64,000 nucleotides of DNA from NCBI RefSeq assembly GCF_013137895.1, contig NZ_CP053538.1:2697001-2761000 (forward strand). The letters run 5' to 3'. The position numbers were made by a program, and so were the translations under genes. Positions 45,394-54,305 of the stretch are shown here, piece by piece; positions within the stretch are counted from its first letter, which is position 1; each line of letters opens with the position of its first letter. Source of the stretch: Hymenobacter taeanensis. GTDB lineage: Bacteria > Bacteroidota > Bacteroidia > Cytophagales > Hymenobacteraceae. The notes beneath the pieces were generated by a model. That model had not been told where the DNA came from, searched no databases, and saw only the letters and a list, made by a program, of their open reading frames with translations.

Positions 45394-46269
45394 ATGAGCG
45401 AATTAATTAAAGTTGGTTTTAATGTTGCTTACGATTGGGAGTTTCTCAAAACATCCTTGCCTATTGTATACAGTTCTGCAGATAAAATATGCTTGTCTAT
45501 TGATAAAGATAGGATTGGATGGTCTGGTAAAAAATATGCTTTTAATGATGATGAATTCTATAAATTTGTTAAAGAACTAGATGTTGACGGTAAAATTGAT
45601 ATCTATGAAGATGACTTTCACATTACTCAATTAAGCCCGATCGATAATGATACAAGGCAACGCCGATTAATGTCAGAGCGAATGGGAGATGGAGGATGGT
45701 TCGTGCAACTTGACGCCGATGAGTATTTTATTGATTTTGAAGGGTTCGCCAAGCGGTTGCGTAATACAAAATATTCCTATCCGGTAAATATCAACTGTGC
45801 TTTGGTTATTTTATACAAAAGACTAGGTTCTGGTTTCTTAGTTATCGATAATGGTGGTTACAGTAAAGCTGAAAAATTTCCTGTAGCAACAAACGTTCCT
45901 GCATATAAGTATGCTAGGATTAGCGATTGGTTTAATATACAGTATCCGTTTTATATACTACACCAATCGTGGGCCAGATCTGAAGAAGAAATTCAGCAGA
46001 AAGTAAGCAACTGGGGTCATAAGTTGGATTTTGATACTAATGAATACACCAACTTCTGGAAGGGATTAGACCAAGAAAATTATAAAAATGTCAAAAATTT
46101 TCACCCAATACAGCCAGCGGTCTGGTCTAAGCTTGAATTGGTGCCTGCTCAAGGTCTGGAGTCTTTAGTTGAGTATTATAAGGAAAAAAAATTGGAAGTC
46201 CCTAATGCCTTCCAGCAATTTTTCATGAACTCACTTTGGATTTCAAGATTGAAGTCACTCTTAAAATAA
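45394..46269 (+). CDS. Putative GT-A type glycosyltransferase, family not recognised
   Basis: The 291-residue protein lacks a classical GT2 N-terminus, but begins KVGFNVAYDWEFLKTSLPIV and has a metal-site-like FVQLDADEYFIDFEGF near residue 107. Such a D-x-D-E motif is seen in GT2-like and GT92-like folds. YILHQSWARSEEEI follows later with a conserved-looking His. Its position among glycosyltransferase genes (14 bases after a GT4, 9 before a GT2) supports a transferase role. AT-rich. Confidence 0.65.
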   Translation: MSELIKVGFNVAYDWEFLKTSLPIVYSSADKICLSIDKDRIGWSGKKYAFNDDEFYKFVKELDVDGKIDIYEDDFHITQLSPIDNDTRQRRLMSERMGDGGWFVQLDADEYFIDFEGFAKRLRNTKYSYPVNINCALVILYKRLGSGFLVIDNGGYSKAEKFPVATNVPAYKYARISDWFNIQYPFYILHQSWARSEEEIQQKVSNWGHKLDFDTNEYTNFWKGLDQENYKNVKNFHPIQPAVWSKLELVPAQGLESLVEYYKEKKLEVPNAFQQFFMNSLWISRLKSLLK

Positions 46270-46278
46270 GTATTAAAA

Positions 46279-47082
46279 ATGGACTTGTCAATTGTAATAA
46301 TAAATTATAATACTTATGAGCTGACGAAGCAATGTATTCAGTCGGTGTATAGGAGTACAGTGGGACTTGAATACGAAGTTGTGTTAGTTGATAATGCATC
46401 TATAGAGGTTGACCCTGATGTCTTTTTAATCAATTTTCCTCGTTTAAAATTGATTAAAAGCGAAGTTAATTTAGGTTTTGCTGGTGGCAATAATCTTGGA
46501 ATTAGCGAATGTAAGGGTCGATTCATATTATTGTTAAACAGTGACACTATTGTCAAAGATGACTCTATTATAAAAGCATTTGCCTTTTTAAATCAAAGTC
46601 CTGAAATCGGAGTGGTTTCATCTAGATTAGTTTTTCCTGATGGAAGACATCAATCTGCTGCACAAAGATTTCCATCTATTAAATACACTCTTTTTGAATT
46701 ATTGCGGTTGCAAAAAATTTTTTCAAAGGCGTATAGAGGTAGGTTTATGCTTGGGTCCTTCTTCGATAACAGACAAACAGTTGAGGTTGATTGGGTGTGG
46801 GGTACATTTTTTATGTTTAGGAAAGAAATTTTAGACAAGCTACCAGGAAATAGATTAAACGAGGACTTCTTTATGTATTGTGAAGATATGCAGTGGTGTT
46901 GGGATATTAAAAAGCTAGGATATAAAATTTATCTTTATGCTGAGGCAGAGGTTGTGCATATAATGGGTGGCAGTTCAGGAAATAAAACCGCAATGAACAA
47001 TGGAAATAGGATTATATTTTTGAATAAGAATTATAGCGCCATTGAACGAATGATAATCACAGCACTAGAAAAGGTATTGTAA
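46279..47082 (+). CDS. GT2 glycosyltransferase, rhamnosyltransferase-like
   Basis: The 267-residue GT-A protein has LSIVIINYNTYELTKQCIQS, LVDNASIE, NLGFAGGNNLGI and the metal site LLNSDTIV. VDWVWGTFFMFRK and LNEDFFMYCEDMQWCWDIK follow, the pattern of WbbL-type rhamnosyl transferases. The FAGGNN motif is particularly typical. The actual sugar may differ, as no dTDP-rhamnose genes are present in the window. AT-rich. Confidence 0.87.
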   Translation: MDLSIVIINYNTYELTKQCIQSVYRSTVGLEYEVVLVDNASIEVDPDVFLINFPRLKLIKSEVNLGFAGGNNLGISECKGRFILLLNSDTIVKDDSIIKAFAFLNQSPEIGVVSSRLVFPDGRHQSAAQRFPSIKYTLFELLRLQKIFSKAYRGRFMLGSFFDNRQTVEVDWVWGTFFMFRKEILDKLPGNRLNEDFFMYCEDMQWCWDIKKLGYKIYLYAEAEVVHIMGGSSGNKTAMNNGNRIIFLNKNYSAIERMIITALEKVL

Positions 47083-47108
47083 CTTGCCTGAAATAAAATC
47101 TTCTAATA

Positions 47109-47882
47109 ATGAGCAATAACCAAACATTAGGATCTGTGACATTTGAAACAAAGTGTTACGAAAAAGATTGGCGTTTTTTGCTTCGCGAGGGTTTGCTGCA
47201 AGAGATGGTAGAAAAATGTAATTTTAAATTTGATGAAAAAGTTTTAATGATTAATAATGTAAATGATTACATTAAAGTCTCTAAAGCTGCTGATATATTA
47301 ATAGGTAAAGGTGTTATAGACAAGTTTTATATTGTTAAAGACTATGAAAAAGAGGTTTTGGATTATTTTGATCTTGCAAAAGATGATTTTAAAGGGGGAT
47401 ACTATTATTCAATAGCCGAGCTTACAAGTATTTACTTAAATTCATCGGATTATCTTTTGCATTTCTCAAGTGATGCAAGGGTTGTTACTCAAAATGATAC
47501 TGTGAACTGGATTGAGAGGGGGCTTAAGCTTTTGGCTCATGATGAGAGCGTTATCACGGTTAACCCGGCATGGAATTATAAGTATGATGAAGCCAAATAT
47601 GAATCTTTCTCTGAGGATGAAGATTGGTTTTATTCCTATGGTTTTTCTGATCAATGTTATCTTATTAGATTAAGCGACTTTAAAAAACATATTTACAAAG
47701 AATATCATGCAGATTCGGAAAAGTATCCTGCTTATGGAGGGGAGCTATTCGAAAAGAGAATATATTCTTATATGAAAAATAAAAATTTGATTCGAGCTAC
47801 TAGTAAGCATGTATCATATATACATGAGAACTTCCCTAAGAATGCTTTTAGGAGATTTATTAAACTTCGTTTTGGAAGATGA
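47109..47882 (+). CDS. Unrecognised protein of the glycan locus, possibly GT-A-like
   Basis: I do not recognise this 257-residue protein. It has no signal peptide or membrane helix. DYLLHFSSDARVVTQNDTVN near residue 118 resembles the position of a metal site in GT-A enzymes, and AYGGELFEKRIYSYMKNKN near residue 206 resembles the acidic base segment with an aromatic context. It is AT-rich, follows a GT2 gene by 26 bases and ends the AT-rich block. A glycosyltransferase role is inference. Confidence 0.6.
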   Translation: MSNNQTLGSVTFETKCYEKDWRFLLREGLLQEMVEKCNFKFDEKVLMINNVNDYIKVSKAADILIGKGVIDKFYIVKDYEKEVLDYFDLAKDDFKGGYYYSIAELTSIYLNSSDYLLHFSSDARVVTQNDTVNWIERGLKLLAHDESVITVNPAWNYKYDEAKYESFSEDEDWFYSYGFSDQCYLIRLSDFKKHIYKEYHADSEKYPAYGGELFEKRIYSYMKNKNLIRATSKHVSYIHENFPKNAFRRFIKLRFGR

Positions 47883-47920
47883 AATATTAGGTTAATAATT
47901 GCCCTGTCTAAACAAGAAGA

Positions 47921-48835
47921 ATGAAAGAGATTTGCTTTTTCTCAGTAGTAATTCCCTCGTATAATCGTGAATCGTTTATCCGTGCAACAGTTGAGTCAGT
48001 TGTATCGCAAACTTACTCTGATTTTGAGATTCTAATTGTTGATGATGGAAGCACTGACAAGACAGCAGATATCGTAGCTCCTTTTCTGATTGACACTCGA
48101 ATAAAGTACTTCCCAAAGTGTAATGCTGAGCGGGGCGCTGCCCGTAATTATGGGATGGCCCGTGCCCGGGGTGAGTATGTTTTGTTTCTGGATTCTGATG
48201 ATCGCTGGCTTCCAGATCACTTAGCTACCTTATACCAGGCTATACAGGAGCAGAAGCAGCCTAACTTTATTGCCTGTAAATTTCAGCTGGAGCGCGATGG
48301 TCAACTGACGCCGAGCGACCTAGCATCTCGGCCTGCCGGCTACTATGGGCTGGATATATTTCTACATGGCAATCCTTTGGCTTGTAATTTTGCGGTTCGC
48401 CGGGAAAATCCACAACTAATACTATTTGAGGAGGACCGCAAGTATGCATCTGTGGAAGACTGGATGTTTATGCTACAAAATATGGAGCATGATCACTTGT
48501 ACTTGGTTGACGCCGCCACAGTTATAATGAATGACCATGATGATCGTTCGATGCGAGCCGACCACCGGACTATGTCTGATCGTTGGCTCAAGTTACCATC
48601 TTGGTTTGACGAACATCTACATCTGACCCAAGTGCAACGACAGCAACTGCTAGGGCATATTTACTACCTTTGTGCCATCCATGCCTATGCTGCCGATGCC
48701 CGTAATGAGGCATTACTGTATGCTTGGAAAGCATTGCCAGCGTTATCTGTTCGGCAGGCGGCCGTATTGGTTGCCCGTTGTATGATAGGCGTTGGAGGAG
48801 TGGGCTTACTGAAGAAGTTTGCTAAGCGTTCTTAG
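47921..48835 (+). CDS. GT2 glycosyltransferase
   Basis: The 304-residue GT-A enzyme has FSVVIPSYNRESFIRATVES, VDDGSTDKT, GAARNYGMARARGEY and the metal site FLDSDDRWLPDH. Base composition returns to the chromosomal level from its middle on. It ends the gene run with a weak terminator before the second asnB-like gene. Confidence 0.87.
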   Translation: MKEICFFSVVIPSYNRESFIRATVESVVSQTYSDFEILIVDDGSTDKTADIVAPFLIDTRIKYFPKCNAERGAARNYGMARARGEYVLFLDSDDRWLPDHLATLYQAIQEQKQPNFIACKFQLERDGQLTPSDLASRPAGYYGLDIFLHGNPLACNFAVRRENPQLILFEEDRKYASVEDWMFMLQNMEHDHLYLVDAATVIMNDHDDRSMRADHRTMSDRWLKLPSWFDEHLHLTQVQRQQLLGHIYYLCAIHAYAADARNEALLYAWKALPALSVRQAAVLVARCMIGVGGVGLLKKFAKRS

Positions 48836-48862
48836 ATTCTCGTACTGTCTACACTTGCCGGG

Positions 48863-48885
48863 GCCGCCTACTAGCGGCTCTTTTT
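48863..48885 (+). terminator. Short terminator between GT2 and second asnB-like gene
   Basis: GCCGC at 48863-48867 pairs with GCGGC at 48874-48878 around a 6-base loop and is followed by CTCTTTTTC. It is small but well placed, 27 bases after the stop. Confidence 0.6.
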
Positions 48886-48909
48886 CTTGTTACTATATTC
48901 TTTTCGCCT

Positions 48910-50766
48910 ATGTGCGGTATTGCTGGTTTTTTGAATCTTACAACGGCCGCCCCTCTCACTGAAGAGATGCTTCGGAGCATGACCACGTGTCTGGCACACC
49001 GGGGACCTGATGCCGACGGGTTTTATTTTGACGGACAAATAGGCCTAGGCCACCGACGTCTAAGCATTCTTGACTTGTCCTCGGCGGCCAATCAGCCGAT
49101 GTTCTCGCATAACGAGCGGTACGTCACGGTTTTCAACGGCGAGGTCTACAATTTTCAAGAGATTCGTGACCGCCTAGGCCTACACATGCGCACAACTTCC
49201 GATACAGAAGTTATACTGGAAGCTTTTGTGAAGTTGGGATCGAGCTTTGTGCAAGAGTTGAATGGTATGTTTGCTATTGCCATCTACGACAGGCAAACCA
49301 AGCAATTGGATGTGTTTCGGGATCGGCTGGGTAAAAAACCGGTTTACTACTATTTAGATGCTAACACTTTTGCCTTTGCCTCAGAGCTGAAATCATTAGT
49401 GAATCTGTCGCCTATAAGACAGCGCTTGACGGTAGATAAAGCAGCAGTAAACCAGTTCTTGTATCTTGGATACATTCCACGCCCACGTTCCATCTACAAC
49501 GAAATCAAGAAGATGGATTCCGGAGCGCACATTCGTGTAAACGGGAGCCAGTTTAACGAAGAGCGCTATTGGAAATTAGAGGAGAAGGTTAGTGCCGAAG
49601 TACTGCGTGATGAGCAGGAAGCGAAGAAGCAGCTGCACGATCTTGTGCATAGCTCTGTACGATACAGAATGATTGCCGATGTGCCCTTCGGTACATTCCT
49701 CAGCGGTGGTATCGATTCTAGCTTGGTTACAGCCATAGCACAAGATGTGTCAGCAACACCAGTAAAGACCTTCTCAATTGGTTTCGATTCAGCTAAACAT
49801 AATGAGTCAAACTTTGCAGCAGCGGTAGCTAAGCACGTTGGAACTGACCACCACAGTTTTACTGTGACTGAGCGTGAGGCTCGCGAGAGTATGGCAGAAC
49901 TAGCTACTATCTATGATGAGCCTTATGCTGACTCTTCGGCCGTGCCAACGCTAATGGTCTCGAAGCTGGCCCGGCAACACGTCACTATGGCTTTATCGGG
50001 GGATGGAGGGGATGAACTGTTTCACGGCTACGGAATGTACACTTGGGCGAATCGTATGGCCCAGGGCAGCGTGAAGCTGCTGCGTCATCCGGCACGGCTT
50101 GTAATGCAGCAGATGAGCAACCGATACAAACGAGTAGCCGATCTGTTGAATTACCCCGCCCAAGAGCGGTTGCGAAGTCATATTTTCTCGCAGGAACAGT
50201 ATCTGTTTTCGGAAAAGGAAATTGGAAACTTATTGCGGCCGGGCCTAAATGACTTGCCAGCACTACCGGAGCAGTGGCCTAGCCCGCGGCCGCTGACGCC
50301 TGCTGAGCAGCAAGCCATTTTTGACATGCAGTATTACCTGCAGGACGATCTATTGGTGAAAGTGGACCGTGCATCCATGCGTTATTCCCTGGAAACGAGG
50401 GGGCCGCTTCTGGATTATCGCATTGCAGAATTTGCGTTGAATTTGGATCCGGCGTTGAAGGTGAAAAACGGGGTCAGCAAGTATCTGCTCAAACAGGTGC
50501 TCTACGACTATGTGCCCGCTCACATATTTGATAGGCCGAAGTGGGGTTTTTCGATACCCTTGGGCACTTGGCTGAAAAAGGATCTGCACTATCTGATTGA
50601 TGAGTATTTGAATCCGCAGGTATTGGAACAAGTAGGCTTCGTACGGCCAGAGGTAGTGCAAGGATTGGTGAAGCGATTTGAAGGGGGAGAAGACCACTTA
50701 TACAACCGCGTTTGGCTGCTCATTGTGCTGCATCAATGGGCCACTACGCATCAAATGACAGCTTAA
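48910..50766 (+). CDS. asnB: Glutamine-dependent asparagine synthase-like amidotransferase 2
   Basis: The 618-residue protein has the amidotransferase nucleophile Cys2 (MCGIAGFL), LAHRGPDADG, and the synthetase motifs FLSGGIDSSLV near residue 263 and ALSGDGGDELFHGY. It is only moderately similar to the copy at 23566, so the two are not a recent duplication. In O-antigen and exopolysaccharide loci such enzymes amidate uronic acids. Followed at 22 bases by a GT4 gene, it is probably part of glycan assembly. Confidence 0.88.
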   Translation: MCGIAGFLNLTTAAPLTEEMLRSMTTCLAHRGPDADGFYFDGQIGLGHRRLSILDLSSAANQPMFSHNERYVTVFNGEVYNFQEIRDRLGLHMRTTSDTEVILEAFVKLGSSFVQELNGMFAIAIYDRQTKQLDVFRDRLGKKPVYYYLDANTFAFASELKSLVNLSPIRQRLTVDKAAVNQFLYLGYIPRPRSIYNEIKKMDSGAHIRVNGSQFNEERYWKLEEKVSAEVLRDEQEAKKQLHDLVHSSVRYRMIADVPFGTFLSGGIDSSLVTAIAQDVSATPVKTFSIGFDSAKHNESNFAAAVAKHVGTDHHSFTVTEREARESMAELATIYDEPYADSSAVPTLMVSKLARQHVTMALSGDGGDELFHGYGMYTWANRMAQGSVKLLRHPARLVMQQMSNRYKRVADLLNYPAQERLRSHIFSQEQYLFSEKEIGNLLRPGLNDLPALPEQWPSPRPLTPAEQQAIFDMQYYLQDDLLVKVDRASMRYSLETRGPLLDYRIAEFALNLDPALKVKNGVSKYLLKQVLYDYVPAHIFDRPKWGFSIPLGTWLKKDLHYLIDEYLNPQVLEQVGFVRPEVVQGLVKRFEGGEDHLYNRVWLLIVLHQWATTHQMTA

Positions 50767-50788
50767 CATATTTCCTGACAACTGTTCC

Positions 50789-52024
50789 ATGAGTTCTTCC
50801 GCACCTCACGTTCTATTTATTTCTTACGATGGCATGACTGACCCACTAGGCCAGTCGCAGGTACTGCCGTACCTGGTGGGATTGTCCCAGGCCGGATATA
50901 GCATCACGCTACTTTCTACCGAGAAGAAGGAACGCTTTGCTCAGCATGAAAGAATCATTCGTGAGATAACGGATCAGGCAGGTATTCGCTGGGAGTATAT
51001 CTTTTTCACGCGGAAGCCACCTGTTTTGGCCAAGATGTATGACCGGTATCAGCTTCAGCAGAAGGCGATGAGTCTACATAAAGATCTGCAGTTTGATATG
51101 ACGCATTGCCGCAGCTACGTTAGCGCCGAGGTGGGGCTGCTAATGAAGCGGAGGTTTGGGGTCAAATTCCTGTTTGATATGCGCGGGTTCTGGGTAGATG
51201 AGCGGGTAGAGGGTGGAATGTGGAATCTACAGAGCCCCATATACCGCCGGGCCTACAAAACCTACAAGCGCAAGGAGGCAGAGTTTATTGCTGCCGCCGA
51301 CGGTATTATCAGCCTGACGGAGAATGGCAAAGGCGAGATGCAAACCTGGCCTGCTTACCCCGGTACACCAATTACTGTGATTCCGTGCAGCGCAGACTTT
51401 TCGGTGTTTCCGCTACTGACGGCGCATGATCGGCAGGTGGCGCGCCAAAAGTTAGGTTATGGCAACGAGGATTTAGTAATAAGTTACCTAGGCTCCATCG
51501 GAGCATGGTACCTATTAGATGAGATGCTGGCGCAGTTTGCGGTAATTAAGCAGCATTACTCTGGGGCAAAAATGCTGTTTATCACCCAAGAACCCAAAGA
51601 GATGGTGCTGGCAGCGGCGCGCCAAGTATCTGGCCTAGCAGAGACCGACTTTATTGTGCGCCCTGCCACACGTAAAGAAGTGCCTGAGTTAGTAGCTGCT
51701 TCCAACTTGAACCTGTTTTTTATTAAGCAGAGTTATTCCAAAAAAGCAAGCTCACCAACCAAACTCGGGGAAATTCTAGCCATGGGATTGCCTGTTATCT
51801 GCAACGATGGCGTAGGAGACGTGGCAGACATTGTACGGCAGACGGACGGTGGTACGGTTGTATCTAATCTGGATATGGCTGGCTACGAAGCTGCGGCACG
51901 AAGTATTCCGGAACTGCTACAAAAGGATGGAGCCGAGCTGCGGCACAAGGCGCAGGAGTATTATGACTTGGAGACGGCCATTGGGCGGTATCGGGGTGAG
52001 TATCGGCGTTTGCTAGGTCAGTAA
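50789..52024 (+). CDS. GT4-like glycosyltransferase
   Basis: The 411-residue GT-B protein has HVLFISYDGMTDPLGQSQVL at the N-terminus, a frequent opening of this group, and FDMRGFWVDERVEGG. A donor-binding C-terminal region has YSKKASSPTKLGEILAMGLP and VICNDGVGDVADIV. It is cytoplasmic and uses a nucleotide sugar. Its end faces that of the next gene on the minus strand with an 18-base gap and no hairpin. Confidence 0.87.
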   Translation: MSSSAPHVLFISYDGMTDPLGQSQVLPYLVGLSQAGYSITLLSTEKKERFAQHERIIREITDQAGIRWEYIFFTRKPPVLAKMYDRYQLQQKAMSLHKDLQFDMTHCRSYVSAEVGLLMKRRFGVKFLFDMRGFWVDERVEGGMWNLQSPIYRRAYKTYKRKEAEFIAAADGIISLTENGKGEMQTWPAYPGTPITVIPCSADFSVFPLLTAHDRQVARQKLGYGNEDLVISYLGSIGAWYLLDEMLAQFAVIKQHYSGAKMLFITQEPKEMVLAAARQVSGLAETDFIVRPATRKEVPELVAASNLNLFFIKQSYSKKASSPTKLGEILAMGLPVICNDGVGDVADIVRQTDGGTVVSNLDMAGYEAAARSIPELLQKDGAELRHKAQEYYDLETAIGRYRGEYRRLLGQ

Positions 52025-52042
52025 CAGTAGACTATTAACGGC

Positions 52043-53203
52043 TTAGTGGAGATGCTGGGTGGTATAGAAACCAAGCACGTGGTTGATAACACGTGACTGC
52101 TGCTGCTCGCTCAATTCATAGTACAATGGTAGTCGGAGTAGCCGTTGGGCATAGTTTTCTGAATTCCTTAGGTTGGGGCCAGAATACTGAGAATGGAAAT
52201 ACGGGCTATTGTGAAGTGGTTGGTAATGAAATACAGCCAGAATATTCTGATCAGCTAAGTACTGAATCAGCTGTTGACGTTCTTCGAAGGAGCGGCAAAT
52301 AAGGTAGAAAATATGCCCATTATGTTCCTGCGCATATACTGGAATGTGGGGAAGTAGTAGGCCCAGAGCAGCCAGTGGAGCTAACCCTTGCTCATAAGTT
52401 ATCCACTGCTGCCGCCGTCTCTGCAGAATACATTGCCGATGCTCTAGCTGTGCCCACAGAAAGGCCGCAGTCATCTCAGAAGGCAGAAAGGAAGATCCAA
52501 TATCAACCCATTGATACTTGGCTGTTTCACCCCGAAAGAATGCGGCGCGGTTAGTGCCCTTCTCCCAGATAATTTCGGCTCGTCGCGCAAATTTGGCGTC
52601 GTTAATGGCTAGTAGGCCACCTTCACCAGCGCTGATGTTCTTCGTCTCGTGAAAAGAAAAAGCAGCGAAGTGGCCCACAGAACCTAACCGACGGCGGTCA
52701 TGAAACGATTCTATGGCTTGGGCAGCATCCTCAATCAAAATGAGGTGATGCTTCTCAATTAGGGGTAGGATGGCAGCTAAGTTGCAGGCTACACCGGCGT
52801 AATGTACCACCACTACGGCGCGCGTTCTGGGTGTAATCAGGCGGGCAATTTCGGCCGGGTCGAGGTTGGGATGGAGGGCACTACTATCGGCGAATCGTAG
52901 GGTAGCGCCGCGCAATAGAAACGCATTTGCAGTGGATGTGAATGTGAAAGAGGGCAAAATGACCTCATCGCCGGGCTGCAGATCCAGCAGTAAGGCTGCC
53001 ATTTCTAGAGCAGCTGTGCCGCTATTGGTTAGTAAAGCCTTGCCGAACCCATACTCCTCTTGAAAGAACTCTTGGCAGCGATGCGTAAAAGCCCCGTTGC
53101 CCGATAGCTTGCCTTGGGCCGCCGCTTCCGCAATATAACGTAGCTCATTACCTGTAAGGTAAGGCTTGTTGAAAGGAATGTGAAAGGGAAGTTCAGTAAG
53201 CAT
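52043..53203 (-). CDS. dTDP-4-amino-4,6-dideoxygalactose transaminase, WecE/RffA-like
   Basis: The 386-residue DegT/DnrJ family PLP enzyme begins PFHIPFNKPYLTGNELRYI, typical of RffA/WecE. It has LTNSGTAALEMAALLLDLQP, LPSFTFTSTANAFLLRGA, LIEDAAQAIES and the Schiff-base lysine in FHETKNISAGEGG. It would convert dTDP-4-keto-6-deoxyglucose to dTDP-Fuc4N with glutamate as amino donor. The ATG at 53203 lies one base after the TAG of the GT2 gene upstream, so the two are coupled. A longer start at 53272 would overlap that gene and is rejected. Confidence 0.87.
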   Translation of the reverse strand: MLTELPFHIPFNKPYLTGNELRYIAEAAAQGKLSGNGAFTHRCQEFFQEEYGFGKALLTNSGTAALEMAALLLDLQPGDEVILPSFTFTSTANAFLLRGATLRFADSSALHPNLDPAEIARLITPRTRAVVVVHYAGVACNLAAILPLIEKHHLILIEDAAQAIESFHDRRRLGSVGHFAAFSFHETKNISAGEGGLLAINDAKFARRAEIIWEKGTNRAAFFRGETAKYQWVDIGSSFLPSEMTAAFLWAQLEHRQCILQRRRQQWITYEQGLAPLAALGLLLPHIPVYAQEHNGHIFYLICRSFEERQQLIQYLADQNILAVFHYQPLHNSPYFHSQYSGPNLRNSENYAQRLLRLPLYYELSEQQQSRVINHVLGFYTTQHLH

Positions 53204-53204
53204 G

Positions 53205-54134
53205 CTATGGGGTTGTTTCGGCAACAACATACAAAGGGCGGTTTCGAACCCCCTCGAATGTTTTCCCGACATAAAGCCCTACAATTCCGAGTACAGTTAT
53301 AATAATTCCAGAGAAAAAGCTAATAGAAACAATCAAGCTTGCGTACCCTAAAACTACAATCTGACCCAGAAATGCACGAACCAGCATAACAAGACCTAGG
53401 GCGAATGCTCCTAAAGCCAGGAACAAACCGAAGAAAACTGTTAGTCGAAGTGGCTTGTCGGAATTAGAAAGCAAAATATCTAGGCCTAGCTGAAACCGGC
53501 GGGAGAAAGTATAAGAAGGAGGCCTGCCGTTTATACCATGAGGAACGGAGATAGACGTTTGACGGAAACCTGCCCAACGCACCATAGTAGGAAAGTAGCG
53601 CGTGCTTTCAGGGAGCCGCAATACCGTATCGATGAGTTGCCGATGGTAGATGCCAAAGTTGCCTACTTCTGGGTCTTGAGGCTGACCCGTCAGGTAACCC
53701 AATATGCGGTAAAATATACGTGCCACCCAAATAGTGAGGAAGGAGTCAGTGCGCTGGCCGCGGCGAGCTAGCACAGCCTTATAGCCATCCTGCGCTTTTG
53801 TTAATAGCCGCAAAATTTCTTCAGGCTGGTCCTGCAAATCGCAGTCCATCACGACTACCCATTCTCCTTGAGCATCTGTAAGCCCAGCCGTAATAGCGTG
53901 GTGTTGTCCAAAATTTCGAGAAAGGCGAAGACCCCTTATCCTCTCGTTGTGGGAAGCCAATTCTGTGATAATAGGCCAATCGGGGGTGGGGCTGCCATCA
54001 TCTACCAGAATGATTTCGTAAGACAAGGCGGCACCGGCAAGGCTGTCCTCCAGCCGATGAACTAACTCAGGCAGCGTGTGCTCAGCACAATAGACGGGGC
54101 TGACGATAGAGAGGTAGGGGGGAGGTGACGGCAT
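53205..54134 (-). CDS. GT2 polyprenyl-phosphate glycosyltransferase, GtrB-like
   Basis: The 309-residue protein has YLSIVSPVYCAEHTLPELVH, LVDDGSPTPD, the metal site VMDCDLQDQPEEI, and two C-terminal membrane helices. It ends in RNRPLYVVAETTP as in GtrB. It probably charges undecaprenyl phosphate with a sugar, possibly the one made by the transaminase with which it is coupled. The ATG at 54134 is chosen because a TATCTTTG box lies at plus 54192-54199, overlapping the region of a longer start at 54194. Confidence 0.87.
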   Translation of the reverse strand: MPSPPPYLSIVSPVYCAEHTLPELVHRLEDSLAGAALSYEIILVDDGSPTPDWPIITELASHNERIRGLRLSRNFGQHHAITAGLTDAQGEWVVVMDCDLQDQPEEILRLLTKAQDGYKAVLARRGQRTDSFLTIWVARIFYRILGYLTGQPQDPEVGNFGIYHRQLIDTVLRLPESTRYFPTMVRWAGFRQTSISVPHGINGRPPSYTFSRRFQLGLDILLSNSDKPLRLTVFFGLFLALGAFALGLVMLVRAFLGQIVVLGYASLIVSISFFSGIIITVLGIVGLYVGKTFEGVRNRPLYVVAETTP

Positions 54135-54191
54135 GTGATAGGACTCAGGCCACGGTAGTGCAGCGAGCCTGCTACTACTCCTAGACTGTAT

Positions 54192-54199
54192 CAAAGATA
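54192..54199 (-). promoter_or_regulatory. Probable -7 box of the GtrB-transaminase pair
   Basis: TATCTTTG on the minus strand matches TAnnTTTG and lies 57 bases before the ATG at 54134. It is 48 bases from the divergent box at 54248-54255. Confidence 0.45.
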
Positions 54200-54247
54200 C
54201 TAATGCACGAACGCTGGCCTAGCATCAACAACACGCAAGGCATCTTG

Positions 54248-54255
54248 TACCTTTG
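54248..54255 (+). promoter_or_regulatory. Probable -7 box of the GT4-like gene at 54306
   Basis: TACCTTTG matches TAnnTTTG and lies 50 bases before the ATG at 54306. No TTG lies at the standard distance. Confidence 0.4.
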
Positions 54256-54305
54256 TTAACTGCAGCCAGACCATCTAACGGGTTAGGCGAATCTTCTTGC
54301 CTTCT

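Noticed and set aside
23566..50766. Possible exosortase-type system because asparagine-synthase-like genes accompany glycosyltransferases
   Set aside because: No exosortase-like membrane protein with the Cys-Arg-His triad and no PEP-CTERM-type sorting tails were seen.
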